NCBI GenBank assembly: GCA_047495785.1
Contig: JBLDXI010000007.1
Coordinates: 2,852,001-2,916,000 of the forward strand
Reading direction: 5' to 3'
DNA length: 64,000 nt
DNA from: Lepidodermella squamata
Lineage: Eukaryota; Gastrotricha
In this document: piece after piece, positions 53,061 through 63,287 of the stretch
Position numbering within the stretch: position 1 is the first letter of the stretch
Layout of the letters: each line of letters begins with the position of its first letter
Made by a program: the position numbers and the translations under genes
Notes under the pieces: generated by a model
What the model saw: only the letters and a program-made list of their open reading frames with translations
Databases searched by the model: none
Told to the model about the DNA's origin: nothing

Positions 53061-54617
53061 GGCCGACCCAAGCTGTGGAGCAGTTTAGGTTCAGAAGTGA
53101 AGCTTTTATGCAGATTTATGGCACTCTCGAGCGATTTTGAATTTTTGCCTTTTTGACTTTCACCAACGATGGCTCTCTAACGGTGAGGAATTGGCTCATG
53201 AGATTTTGCGAGCTTACTGGAATGGGTTCTGACTGTTTATGGTCAAAATATGAACCCGGAGAACCTCATGGTTATGAAATGACAAGCGTTTGAAAAAAGT
53301 GGAAATTTTTTATGCAGATTTAGGTTACCTTACCCTATAAAAACGAGGATTTGCGTTACTAGCGAATAAGCTTCAGCCAATCTAGTTTATCCGACGCAAG
53401 TTTGATCTTCCTGTAGCGTGGATTCATCGACACACTTTTCCCGGCAAACGGTGAGAGAATGCAATTTTTAATCAGTAATTGTTTCCCTTTTTTCCAGTTC
53501 TTGAAATCAGCAAGTAATCAGCAAGAGGAATCACGCTAGAAATTAAAAAGAAGTTGGTAGAATCAAAGTGCCCTTCCGTCCACCGAAATCGGTGAGGCTT
53601 TTCAGCGACTCTACTGGGTTTCCAATCTTTGAGGAGGGTGGGTGCCTCCCGGAAGTCTGCAATTTAAAACTAAAAATTCTGAAGTAAAATTGTTAACATG
53701 GTGAAATCCACCGATCGTTCATTTTCAAACACTCTTGTTCAAATGCTGGGAAATTCGAAAAATTAGCCGAACCCCACTTTTCACTTGTTAACGGTCCAAT
53801 TGATTTTTTTATGACTAAACCGATTTTTATGATTTATTGACAAATTTCGCTTCAATTATTTCTAATCGACATTTTAGGAATGGTCCACTCGATATTGAGC
53901 GGCTTCAAAACTCATTGGGACCAGCGTGAAATCGACCACCCTATACGTGGTCACATTTGGGACATTTTAGTCCGCAATTACCTCGCTTCAAGTCAACTCA
54001 TCGGCTTTTGCGAAGTTATCCATTACATGCTGCCTTTTTCCGCCTCAATCCCCGATTTTCAGCGTCGCATTTTCGACATGTACTTCATGGCTGCTGAGGC
54101 GAGGGATCTTACGTGGTTTGACCTTTTCCAGCGGGACGGTTCGCCGTTGAGCTTTAAAGACGTCACTGATCAAATTGTCAAGCTCATAGTCCTCCCACTG
54201 GCCAGATCTGGTTACGAACAAAACGGGTTTTATTTTGAAGAAAGGAATTATCGAATGTTATTGGAACCTCTGGCTCGACTTGATTACATCTACTCAGCCG
54301 AGTGTGAACAGCGATACCTCTCATTAGCCCTTCATTTCTTCGATTTGAAAGGCTACAATCAGTCGGAAATGATCGGAGTTTTCCGCTCTTTGTTCACGCG
54401 GGAAAATTCCGGGAAAAATGAGGCTTTTGATCGAATCGATTCGATGTTGAGATCTTGTTATCCGCTGAAGCTGATGCAACTCGCTCGCAGGGAGGTGTTG
54501 ATTCGCCTCCCACTTGGATTTGAAGATCGGCCCAAGGCGATCTCGCGATTACTGCTGCCTGAAATCTTGAAAAATTATCTCAACTTCAGCGATTGCGAAG
54601 TTGGCGAAGCTGAGTGA

Positions 54618-55474
54618 TCGGAAAATTTGTTTGGAAAACGCTTCAGTCGATTATAATCTCGGATTTTCGTTTTTGATTCTCTCAGTTATGATTTTGTTAT
54701 GCTTTTTATGTTAGTTCCAAAAAAGCTAGAGTTTCTTGATTTGAAATCAGGCGAAGCTTTTTTGGGACAGAGCTTTTCGTCTTTATACCCTCGCAGTACC
54801 CTCCCAGCGAATAAAACATTCAACACGTTTTTACGTTTTGGACTTCATTTTATGGCTGTATTTCTTTGTATTTTTTTTTAGATTTGATCATTATGCATTT
54901 TGGTTATTAATTTACTGAAAATCAATACGGTTCGCTCAACGAATCCGGTTTCGGGTATATTAAACTGTCTTTTGACGGAAATAAGGCAATCGAGAAAGGT
55001 CATCGAGATACTGATTCAATATTACGAAAGTTGTAAAAATTTTCGATCTAGACAGTCGTTGAGTCTTTTTTGTCTCGACTCGAAATAATCAAAGGCCATT
55101 AAAAAGAAATCTATCAATGTCCCAAATATTTCTGATAAAGTAGGAAAGAACTGCTCGGTCGACTTAATCCGCAGCTGTTCATTAAGTCTTAGGGCAGATT
55201 TTGTTAGGTTTTTCTCGTCTTTCAGCTGTCTCATTATCGTTTTTATCGTTTCCGCTTTCGATTATTCTAATCTTTCCTGGATCAACCAACTGATTCTGCT
55301 CCGACCGATACTCAAATTCTTAAGATATCGATTCATCTAGCGGCTCAACGTTAAAAGAGTGAAAAATATTAGATAGCTTTAATCAATTGAATTGAGTGAA
55401 AACAACAAGCTCGATTCAAGTAAAAGCGGTGAGAACTTACCTCTCGACCAAGTCGTGTTTACTGTAACCACAGG
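54618..55474. other. intergenic, AT-rich
   Basis: Downstream region of S1-4. Short open frames here have no family resemblance. No repeat recognised before the hAT-type MITE at 55475. Confidence 0.4.
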
Positions 55475-56226
55475 TGCGCAACCAGGGCCGGATTAACGTT
55501 CGGGTGGCCCCTGGGCACTTTCTGGTTAGCGGCCCTTACACTTCAAATTTTGCCGCAAAATCTAGGTTTTTCATAATTAAAGCCATGATCAAAGTCAATT
55601 GCCTCAATTTCCTGACTATTCTTATCTGGAATAGAAAAGAATGGATGATGACTTGAAGTAAAAATTTCTTTGCATTGTATTTGCATTTCGCTTTGATATA
55701 TTTTTCAAGCAATTTATTCATACATAACTGCAGTTAACGTTGAAAAATGCAATTCATTTTTCCAACAAAATTTAGCGAAATTTCGGAATAATGTCACCTT
55801 ACCCCGCGCGAAGCGAGAAATTTTCAAAGAATATTCCTGATTCACTTTGCTTATCCCGTTTCACTTTTTGGAGTTCGCTCGGAAATTGAGGGAAGATGAT
55901 TCAATTATCATCAATTTTTCATTGAAACCTCTCATGATGAAATGTACTGATAGCTGATGATATATCGAGCGAAGCGAGCAAATTTTAAGTAAAATCAACA
56001 AAAAATACGCTTATCCGACTGATTGGAGAGGCTCTTAATTGCAGAGCTTAATGACCGAATGAAGGTCCAGAAATATTCCCAAAATTGTTAGGAAAACCGA
56101 GCTTGTCACCCTTTACTGGCGGCCCTTTTTGACTGGCGGCCCTTTTTGACTGGCGGCCCTTTTTGACTGGCGGCCCCTGGGCTCCAGCCCTCCAAGCCCA
56201 TGCGTTAATCCGGCCCTGTGCGCAAC
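55475..56226. mobile_element. hAT-type MITE with perfect 8-bp target duplication
   Basis: The element 55483-56218 (736 bp) begins CAGGGCCGGATTAACG and ends with the exact reverse complement CGTTAATCCGGCCCTG. The host octamer TGCGCAAC stands on both sides (55475-55482 and 56219-56226). CAGGG ends with an 8-bp duplication define hAT elements. Inside, a 17-bp unit actggcggccctttttg is repeated about 3.5 times at 56107-56165. No transposase. A truncated relative is at 21580-21852. Confidence 0.92.
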
Positions 56227-56439
56227 ATATGACAAGCAACCCCCGAGCCACCCAATCCACCCAAAAAACTGTCTATACTGGGTGACATCTTTTCATCCTC
56301 ATTGATGCGGTAAAAATTTCCCAAATTAGTTTGAAATTGCAAAATCATTTTGCAATTCTTGAACCTTCTCGAAATTTTTGTTATCAATTTTCGTTATATC
56401 GCTTGAAATTGTTACGGTTAGCAGTAGATCTTATGATAA

Positions 56440-58470
56440 ATGTCAGTTTTTGAACTCATCTTCGGCAATGGGAGCGTACCAGGTTCTCCATTGGTCAAAG
56501 AAACGCTCCTTGAGCTGAATCAGACTGGTGGCGTAAGTAAGTTTCTCACCGATGTTCGAATTCGAGCTTTCGGCGACTTTCAAGAAGTTCAAGCTCGCCA
56601 CCATAAAATCTCGAATTTGATGCGCCTGAGTGAAGTTTTAATGCAGCAAAATCGGTTCGACGACGCATTCAAAGCCTTGAGCCAGCTGGACGCGATGTTC
56701 GCCTGGTCCGAGTCGTTTTTCAAATTAATGTCAAAAGCAACGCTAGAATCCAATCGTATAGTTGGTTCCTACATATTTTCATGGATTTCGGAGAACAAAT
56801 TCAGCCATGACGATCCGCTCGCCCTTTGGCACGAAGGAATTTCTCAAAAAGCCGCCGCTGGCGATAATTCATGCCCGACATTTCTAGCTGAAGTTGATCG
56901 AACTAGCAAAATCCTGGGCATGAGTCTTGTTGATTATTGCGCCAATTTTCAAAGCGATGACTGGGACGAATTTGGGTTGAAAACTGCAACTGCTTTATTT
57001 GGTCTTCCTAGAGAAATCAATGATGAGTCGTTGGAAATGGCGAGACTCAGCTTTGAAGCAATTAAATCAACGAAATTCTGCGAGCAGAGCTTTTCATTTG
57101 TAAATTTATCACCAAGCCTTATCCGTTGCATTTGTACATTCTTGTTCAATATCCTTCATTTGTCGAATTACCGTGGAAAGTTGAATTTTGACCTGTTTCA
57201 AGAAATTGCCGCGAAAATTCTGGAATCTTTAGCTACGGACGCTGGTTTTCGAGCCGCAGTCACCAAATCTAGAACCTATTCTCTGCTTTTTGTCATCATT
57301 GTCTTATTTTGCAAGAATGAGACAACTTTCGAGCTGAAAAATCGTGATTTTTTTACCGTCAACTGGGCAGTTAAAATTTTGTTGTTGAATATTCTGGCGC
57401 ATTCATCTCCTGATTTTCAGCGATTAGATCCCTGTATAAAATGGCTTGATGAAGCTCTTATTAAAGATGGCGGCGAATTGAGCCCGGAAAGTATTTATCT
57501 GCTTTCAATTTGTTTGGTATTGATCGCGAATTCGCCGGATGAACAAGTTCGGAAAATCGGCCCTTCTTTTATTCCGTCTTGCTCAAGACTTATCAATACG
57601 GATCACCACATTCTATCGCGAATCGTTCGAACTGGGACACTACCCCTTGCTTATGCGATCTGTTATGGTGACCCGAGTTTCACCTGGCTTCAACGTCTTT
57701 TTCCGTATTTTTTAACTACTTTGGACAACAAACATCTATTAATTTTGGCGAATGACAAAATGTTCGCCGATCAATTCTACGCAGCTGTTGACGCCTTTTT
57801 CCAAGATGGCCTATCCGTTGTTTTCTGTGGCCAACCCGCCTTGCAAATATCGCAACTAGTTTCAGCTGACATTTCTGAAACTGGAAATTCGTATTTTTCT
57901 CATCTGATTCTCGGAAATGATCAATTTATCAGAGCTCTGTTCTCAAAAGCCGCTTATGGACCCAGTAATGGCCTGCTGCACTCGGTGCTTCGATGTGCGA
58001 AAGATCAAGTTCGCGAAAAATGGCGAAAAATATTCGCTGGAAGGACCTTTGCGAAATTAGCCATGAAAGCAATGCAACACTTGCTTCACGAGAAGAACTT
58101 TCCCGATTTTCTTATGAAACTATCCAATGGAACATATGATCTGGGGATTTTATGCGAAATCTGCCGAATTACTCCCCAAGTTGCTAAAGAATTCTCTTTG
58201 AGCCAAATTCTGTCGATTTTCCGTGTCTTCGATGACGGCGTCAATAACCATCCCGTCATGGATCAAAATGAGGTGGATTTTTTCCAAGAGCGCGACCTGG
58301 CTATGGGTGTTTTCTTAGCGACCGTGATTGGTCTGAATGAGGAGATCAAGGCTGGCCTTCGTCGATACAGATCGATTCTTCGCGTTGCGATTTCTAAAGT
58401 GATCAGAGCTTTGCGTGAACTGGGGGAAAAGTCGCCCATACCAAAACTGGCCAATCTTGGTGAACTGTGA
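56440..58470 (+). CDS. H3 family protein 3, single exon
   Basis: 676 aa, start MSVFELIFGNGSVPGSPLV. Contains the H3 blocks FLTDVRIRAFGDFQEVQAR, the TPR-like LMQQNRFDDAFKALSQLDAM, FQSDDWDEFGLKT, RTGTLPLAYAIC, LILGNDQFIRALFSKAAYG, VREKWRKIFAGRTFAKLAM, FFQERDLAMGVFLATVIGLN and a basic C-terminus. Intact. The first 80 residues are nearly the same as in H3-1, while the middle is more diverged, which suggests partial homogenisation or strong constraint on the N-terminus. Acceptor-like AGs (ggttag, cag, tag) lie about 15-25 bp before the ATG. Function unknown. Last complete member of the cluster. Confidence 0.76.
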   Translation: MSVFELIFGNGSVPGSPLVKETLLELNQTGGVSKFLTDVRIRAFGDFQEVQARHHKISNLMRLSEVLMQQNRFDDAFKALSQLDAMFAWSESFFKLMSKATLESNRIVGSYIFSWISENKFSHDDPLALWHEGISQKAAAGDNSCPTFLAEVDRTSKILGMSLVDYCANFQSDDWDEFGLKTATALFGLPREINDESLEMARLSFEAIKSTKFCEQSFSFVNLSPSLIRCICTFLFNILHLSNYRGKLNFDLFQEIAAKILESLATDAGFRAAVTKSRTYSLLFVIIVLFCKNETTFELKNRDFFTVNWAVKILLLNILAHSSPDFQRLDPCIKWLDEALIKDGGELSPESIYLLSICLVLIANSPDEQVRKIGPSFIPSCSRLINTDHHILSRIVRTGTLPLAYAICYGDPSFTWLQRLFPYFLTTLDNKHLLILANDKMFADQFYAAVDAFFQDGLSVVFCGQPALQISQLVSADISETGNSYFSHLILGNDQFIRALFSKAAYGPSNGLLHSVLRCAKDQVREKWRKIFAGRTFAKLAMKAMQHLLHEKNFPDFLMKLSNGTYDLGILCEICRITPQVAKEFSLSQILSIFRVFDDGVNNHPVMDQNEVDFFQERDLAMGVFLATVIGLNEEIKAGLRRYRSILRVAISKVIRALRELGEKSPIPKLANLGEL

Positions 58471-58913
58471 ATAAATTTTTGCGATTGTGTCATTTTTGTA
58501 TTTTTTATTTCGGCAGTTTGAGCAGAAAAGTTTATTTTACTATCTGTTATATCTTCGGTTTTCATTGCGCGCTTTTAATCTCAATCGATTTTTTGTTATA
58601 ACTTTTAATGTATTAGTAGCAATCAATCGTTCCACATGGTTCTATTTAGATTTGTTATATGGTAAATAATGGTAAACATTGTCTTTGCTCGTATCAGGTT
58701 TTAGCTCTGGAAGGATGTATTTGCAACATTGCTATGGCTATTGCTCGAATGGCGAATCTCAAGTCGTAATCGCTGACCGAAGTTTTATATTTTTGTTCAC
58801 AAACGCGCGCACTTCGGACTGCGCGCCCGAAGTGAGAACAATATCCGCAATTCAATATACTTAGGCTTTCAAACGAGAGGGGGCTTATATTTCGGTAACT
58901 ACGGTAGGTTTTT

Positions 58914-59902
58914 GTTTGGAACTTGTCTGTATGATGGTCTGTAATTTGCGCTGTCTGAGTGCTGTTATTTCGGTTTCACGCACAGCTCCGCAAACATCCG
59001 AATAACTTAATTAGAATATTTTTTTTAAAGAACGAGGCCTCGCTTGGGCGTTTTCTTAGCGACCGTGATTAGCCTCAATGAGGAGATCAAGGTGGGCCTA
59101 CAAGACAGATCGATTCTTCGCGGTGTCATTTCAAAAAAGAACAAAGCTTCGCCTGAGCCGCAGTACAGATCAACCTGACGGAGTTTTGCTGATCTTGACG
59201 GGCTTCAAGTACCTTTGGGCTTCTCTTCGAATTGCATAATTTCATCATGGGCTGTTTGGTTTTTGGCTTCAAACCGAACAGTGAAAGGTTGAAATGAGCC
59301 CATTTTTTTGAATTAAAAGCTGTGGAATTGTGCATGTTAAGGTTTCGTTTAGAAGTTCATTAATTATCACTTTTGGAGGCTGAAAGGTATTTCAAATCAA
59401 CCCGCTGCCCGGAAAGCCGCCCAGTATCTGAATTCTCCAAAAAGTATAACAACGATCGAGAGTAGTCATTTTTCAATACGTTTGAGAATTTACAATTGAC
59501 GACCCTGGTGTGCGTGCTCCCTTTGCCGAATACTTTGGATCTATTTATGAATAAATATTTCATAAAATACGCGTCAGAAATTAAGCCAGAAATCTGAACA
59601 GCTTCGCATTAGCAAACTAAATGCTTTGCTATTATTTGCTATTAACCGCGACAAAAAATGCGTCATGGCCGCTCGCTCATCATAATTGTAAAAAAAACGA
59701 GGAGAAACACATTTTCTCCCCTCAATCCTGGAGATTGTGAATTACCTGCTTTTTAGTTGCGTGTGATTTAAAAGCGATGACTGAAGAGTCGCGAGTACGA
59801 CAGAAAAGCGATTTGGATGTTTGCGGAGTTGTGCGTGAAACCGAAATAGCAGCACTCAGACAGCGCAAATTACAGACCATCATTACAGACAAGTTCCAAA
59901 CT
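58914..59902. repeat. 88-bp inverted repeat pair, possible transposon ends
   Basis: 58914-58999 and 59815-59902 are reverse complements of each other with few mismatches (core tttgcgctgtctgagtgctg / cagcactcagacagcgcaaa). They bound a 0.8-kb segment that contains an H3 relic. No transposase and no clear target duplication were seen. The right arm ends just before the TATA box of the channel gene. Confidence 0.75.
59044..59178 (+). pseudogene. H3 family C-terminal relic
   Basis: 45 codons in frame, LGVFLATVISLNEEIKVGL then RSILRGVISK, matching the end of the 56.4-kb gene at the DNA level over most of its length. There is no start or body, so it is a fragment of a lost H3 copy lying inside the inverted-repeat segment. 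Confidence 0.75.
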
Positions 59903-59908
59903 AAAAGC

Positions 59909-59915
59909 TATATAA
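59909..59915 (+). promoter_or_regulatory. TATA box of the channel-fusion gene
   Basis: tatataa followed by gctttgagc, 45 bp before the ATG at 59960. Spacing allows transcription to start just upstream of the ATG. It lies 7 bp from the end of the right arm of the inverted repeat. Confidence 0.45.
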
Positions 59916-59959
59916 GCTTTGAGCACGAGTGTTCAGTGTTTTTGATTGAAATTTCCAAA

Positions 59960-62900
59960 ATGACAACTAAAGCTTTTTTGTTGATTATGTTGTTGGTTGA
60001 TAACGGTAACGATTTCAATGAGCGTGTATATTTAACCTTGTTATTTTCTCTTAAAGCACTCAGCCAGTCTCCAGACGTCGCGACTTTTCCGCTGCCTTAT
60101 CTGTACGCTGGAACTCCGACATATAGATCGGCAATATCTTTCATCGGTTCAACGGTGTCAACAGGATTTTTCAGTACTTTTGAAGCTGATCAAACTGGCA
60201 ATGGAATATTGCTTCAAGATTTGGCTTACAACGGCGGACGCGTCCACTCTGGGACGGCTATTCCTTCAGGCGATAGCAACTTTCGGGTCGAAGTTGATTA
60301 CGACGCCAGCTATTCCAGTACAAGTCTGGCAATGTCTATGATTTCCTTCTCATCAACGTCTTACGGCTACGCCGTTGACATTCCACGTAAAATCAACATT
60401 TTGTCCTTCAATATATAACTTCTACACTTCTAGACGCATGTGACTACGCAATCGACCCGACGGGTATTTCGGGGCTTTCGATTTGGCAAGAAATCAAACC
60501 GAATGGAAAAACGTACGCCTCGATGACCAAAACTGGCAGTTCACCATACCCAATGATAGCAACATCAGCTGCTGCCTGCGGGAGCTCCACCCTTTTTGCG
60601 GCATCAAGCTCGAGTTCGAGTTACCGATTGATCATTCAAGTGTCCAACGACAAAGTAACTGTTGCTATGGCCCCGTTGCCAGCAAATGGGACTACAGAGA
60701 CGTCGCTTTGCTTTGATGGGATAACAGCTACTTTAACTGGCTCTTACGCGGGCAGTGGGAGTGCGAGGGTCCGATGGCTAGGCTTATGTAACAACGTCGG
60801 TGAGTTACAGCAATATTTCCACAGATTGATAAAACGAGTCATTTAAAAGGCACCGCAACCGTGAAGAGATTCAACTTCTGGAAATTGGCTACAAGTGCCA
60901 CCACAGCAGCCGCACCAACGACTACAACTCTGGAGACGTCAACTACCACCCCTCCGACTACGGCCACTTCTTCACCAACGTCAACGTCTACTTCATCAAG
61001 TTCAACTTCATCATCAACTACCACTCCTACAACCTCTAGAACCACTTCGACTGCAACCCCGACAACCAGCCCTCCTCAATTGACATCAACGTTAAGTATT
61101 ACCACAGCAGCAACTACCCCTGTTTTGACCACCTTTCCCGCTACTGGCTTTACGCCAACGAGCAGCTCTCCAGCTGCATCGTCAACTATCGGAGCAAACT
61201 CGACTTCAACCTTGAAAACGACTGCTTCGACTTCAACGGCCGTCAATCCTACGACAGCGCCACAACAAGCATTACCTGAGCCTGATATGAATCTGCTTGC
61301 TTTGCCCTACATGCACTCTGGCAGCCCTTTATATCTACCGAATAACTCATTCGATTCAACGAGATGCAATCTGACTCTACAGCAAGGTGCTGTTTTAGAC
61401 GCGACCGGACTGAAATTGGATGATTATCCAACAATTGATTACGGATCGGCAACTGTTGGTGATAGCCTGCCAGCAAGTCTCAGCTCCGACGGCTTCCGAG
61501 TCGAGATGAATATCTCTTCCAATTACAAGCCTGAATCTTCAGGTTACTTCGTGATAGGAATGAACAGCCAATCAGCAACTGTTGGTAAGTACCTAAAAAA
61601 TACCCAGCACCAGAATGTCATACTTGTGCTCCATTGTTTTTCCAAGCGACTGATTCCAGTGGCAAAATGAGTAGTTTCAGCAACTTCGACGGTGTTCATC
61701 TACCCATTCAGCTCGGCCAAGGCAACAGTGCTTATCTATCTTATGAAGCCGTTCCGACAAGCACGAGCCAAACTGTCCCTCTGAATTATTTTGTTAGTTC
61801 TGCCTCAGTTCTAAACATTTTCGATGGATCGGGACTAGCCAATTTCAAGCTGGTAATTCAGAGTTCAGACGACAAGATCACGGTCGCCATCGCCCCCAGT
61901 GGTACCAATGCCACGAGCACGATTCTACTCAGCGATGTAAGTGTACCTGGATTCAGCGCGTATCAACTGGCGAGTGGTAAAGCTAAAATTCAGCTGTACG
62001 GAATAAACGGGACCAACGCCGATGTAACCGTTCGAAGCCTGAAGGTCTGGGCACTGAAATCCTCATCATCGACCACAGCGCTGCCAACCACAGCTGCTGT
62101 TAGAACTTACGACTTCAGCACAAATACTTCAGATTTTAATATTCCCAACTTGATAGACGGCAATATCATCCCTTTGTTAGTTTTAAGCGATCTTACAACT
62201 TGCCAATACATCAGCGCGAAAGTCAGGTATTAAACCTCTCGTTAATACTAGATAGTATTGAAGAGAAATCGTATTTTCTAGATCGCCAGATTACGGAACG
62301 CAAATCTTCATCACTTTGGAATTCAAGAGCTTAATCGATATCGATGCATCAGCCAGAGAGATAGAAGCCGGCGCTCAGTTGACAATTCAATGGGCTGTTC
62401 GGAACTGTCCCCGAGAGGTCACAGCTCCGAGTGTGAACGAGGCCGATCGCGTATATTCTGTCAATCGCAACGACGTTTGGGTTCCGAGCATGCGATTTGC
62501 TAATACGTCATCGGACCTGTACATGGAGAGCATGGCTTGGAAAGAACAAGTCCACATTGCCTACTACCCTACTACACCGAATCGAACGCTGTTTTTCCAT
62601 TGGATGCGATTTGGCGTTTTGAACTCAAAGTGCAGGCTGAAGCTGCGCAAGTTCCCTTTCGACTCGCAGCAATGTGATTTCACTTTTGCGCTCGACGAGG
62701 CTGATAAATTTCTGTATTTTGGCGGCTCACGATTGGCTTTCGATGGATCGCTTGACAGTGAAATGTGGCGGCTTGACGCTGCATCGAACAAACATGGCAT
62801 AACCACCTCCTTGTTGCGTAAGAATGGAACGTCAGGGTACGCAATTTTCACAGTATCCTTCTCTCGAGAGCCTATGCCGTACCTTATCAACAATATGGCA

Positions 62901-63287
62901 CCTTGCGCTATTATCATGATTCTGGTATTCGGGTCGCTGCTTTTCCAGCCGGACTGTCCTGATCGTCCAGCGTTCTCTGGAACGCTCCTTCTCAGCATGA
63001 TAGTCATACAGTCGGACGTTTTACACAAGATTCCAGAAACATCAGAATCTGTCCTCATGGCTGAGTATATTCTGATTTTATGTGGGATCAGTGGAATGAT
63101 CACCATGTATGCTGCGATCATGTTTGCTGCAACTTCTAGATACGATTTCCTTCTGGCTGACGATGGGCGATTTTCAGTTCTGAAAACAGCACTGAGTTAT
63201 GCGAGAGCGATTGATGTTGCCACATTTTGCTTTTGCATCGACATTTTCCTTGTTCTCAACGTGTACGCATCGATGGTTGTATTGTAG
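59960..63287 (+). CDS. Cys-loop ligand-gated ion channel fused to two extracellular beta-domains and a mucin-like linker
   Basis: Exons 59960-60386, 60434-60799, 60850-61584, 61647-62226 and 62282-63287 join in frame to give 1037 aa. MTTKAFLLIMLL is a signal peptide (an upstream extension to 59777 runs into repeat sequence). Domain 1 (about 42-278) and domain 2 (about 412-647) are copies of one beta-rich module: each starts LPY(L/M)xxGxPxY, has FRVE(V/M), (L)(I/V)IQxSxDK(V/I)TVA(M/I)AP and ends with a KxW strand. Between them is a Thr/Ser linker (about 280-403). From about 704 follows a Cys-loop receptor: WVPSMRFAN, the Cys-loop C820-x13-C834 with FPFDSQQC, and M1-M4 at about 903-925, 935-957, 963-985 and 1014-1036. 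The M3-M4 loop is only about 27 aa. M2 is TLLLSMIVIQSDVLHKIPE; ion selectivity and ligand cannot be told. Confidence 0.82.

Larger units (their letters stand above)
50338..54617 (+). pseudogene. S1 family copy 4, frameshifted by two short tandem duplications
   Basis: Exon 1 starts at 50338 (MQQQQTGLCCVNGVRITPSC) and exon 2 is 53878-54617, joined in phase 1 (GACG|gtaatc at 50944; cattttag before 53878). In exon 1, a 10-bp direct duplication (ttgcataatc/ttgcataaac, about 50731-50750) shifts the frame; downstream, in the shifted frame, VIPSCFVRTLVEAFF matches the IPRCVLQSLLLEA block of S1 genes. A 7-bp duplication (gaatcatgaatcat, about 50828-50842) shifts it again. Exon 2 (245 codons) is intact, with IVLPLARSGY, YPLKLMQLARREVL, LLLP and LKNYLNFSDCE, a full SOCS-like end. 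A 245-aa protein from the Met at 53880 is possible. The 2.9-kb intron contains antisense gene remains. Confidence 0.7.

Noticed and set aside
5101-58470. assignment of the cluster as a toxin-antidote element
   Set aside because: The layout (adaptor plus partner, rapid decay) is suggestive, but no toxin-like features such as a membrane-lytic or secreted peptide are visible; kept only as an untested possibility.
58730-58775. relic of an S-family SOCS end (GCTCGAATGGCGAATCTCAAG)
   Set aside because: Short DNA similarity to the LARMAILKS codons only; too little to annotate as a pseudogene.
59777-59959. N-terminal extension of the channel gene
   Set aside because: It reads through the right arm of the inverted repeat and lies upstream of the TATA box; the signal-peptide Met at 59960 is preferred.
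60839-61045. minus-strand Val/Glu/Asp-rich frame
   Set aside because: Shadow of the Thr/Ser-rich linker codons on the plus strand.
62564-63121. 185-codon minus-strand frame
   Set aside because: Shadow of the channel exon; no family features and no splice context.
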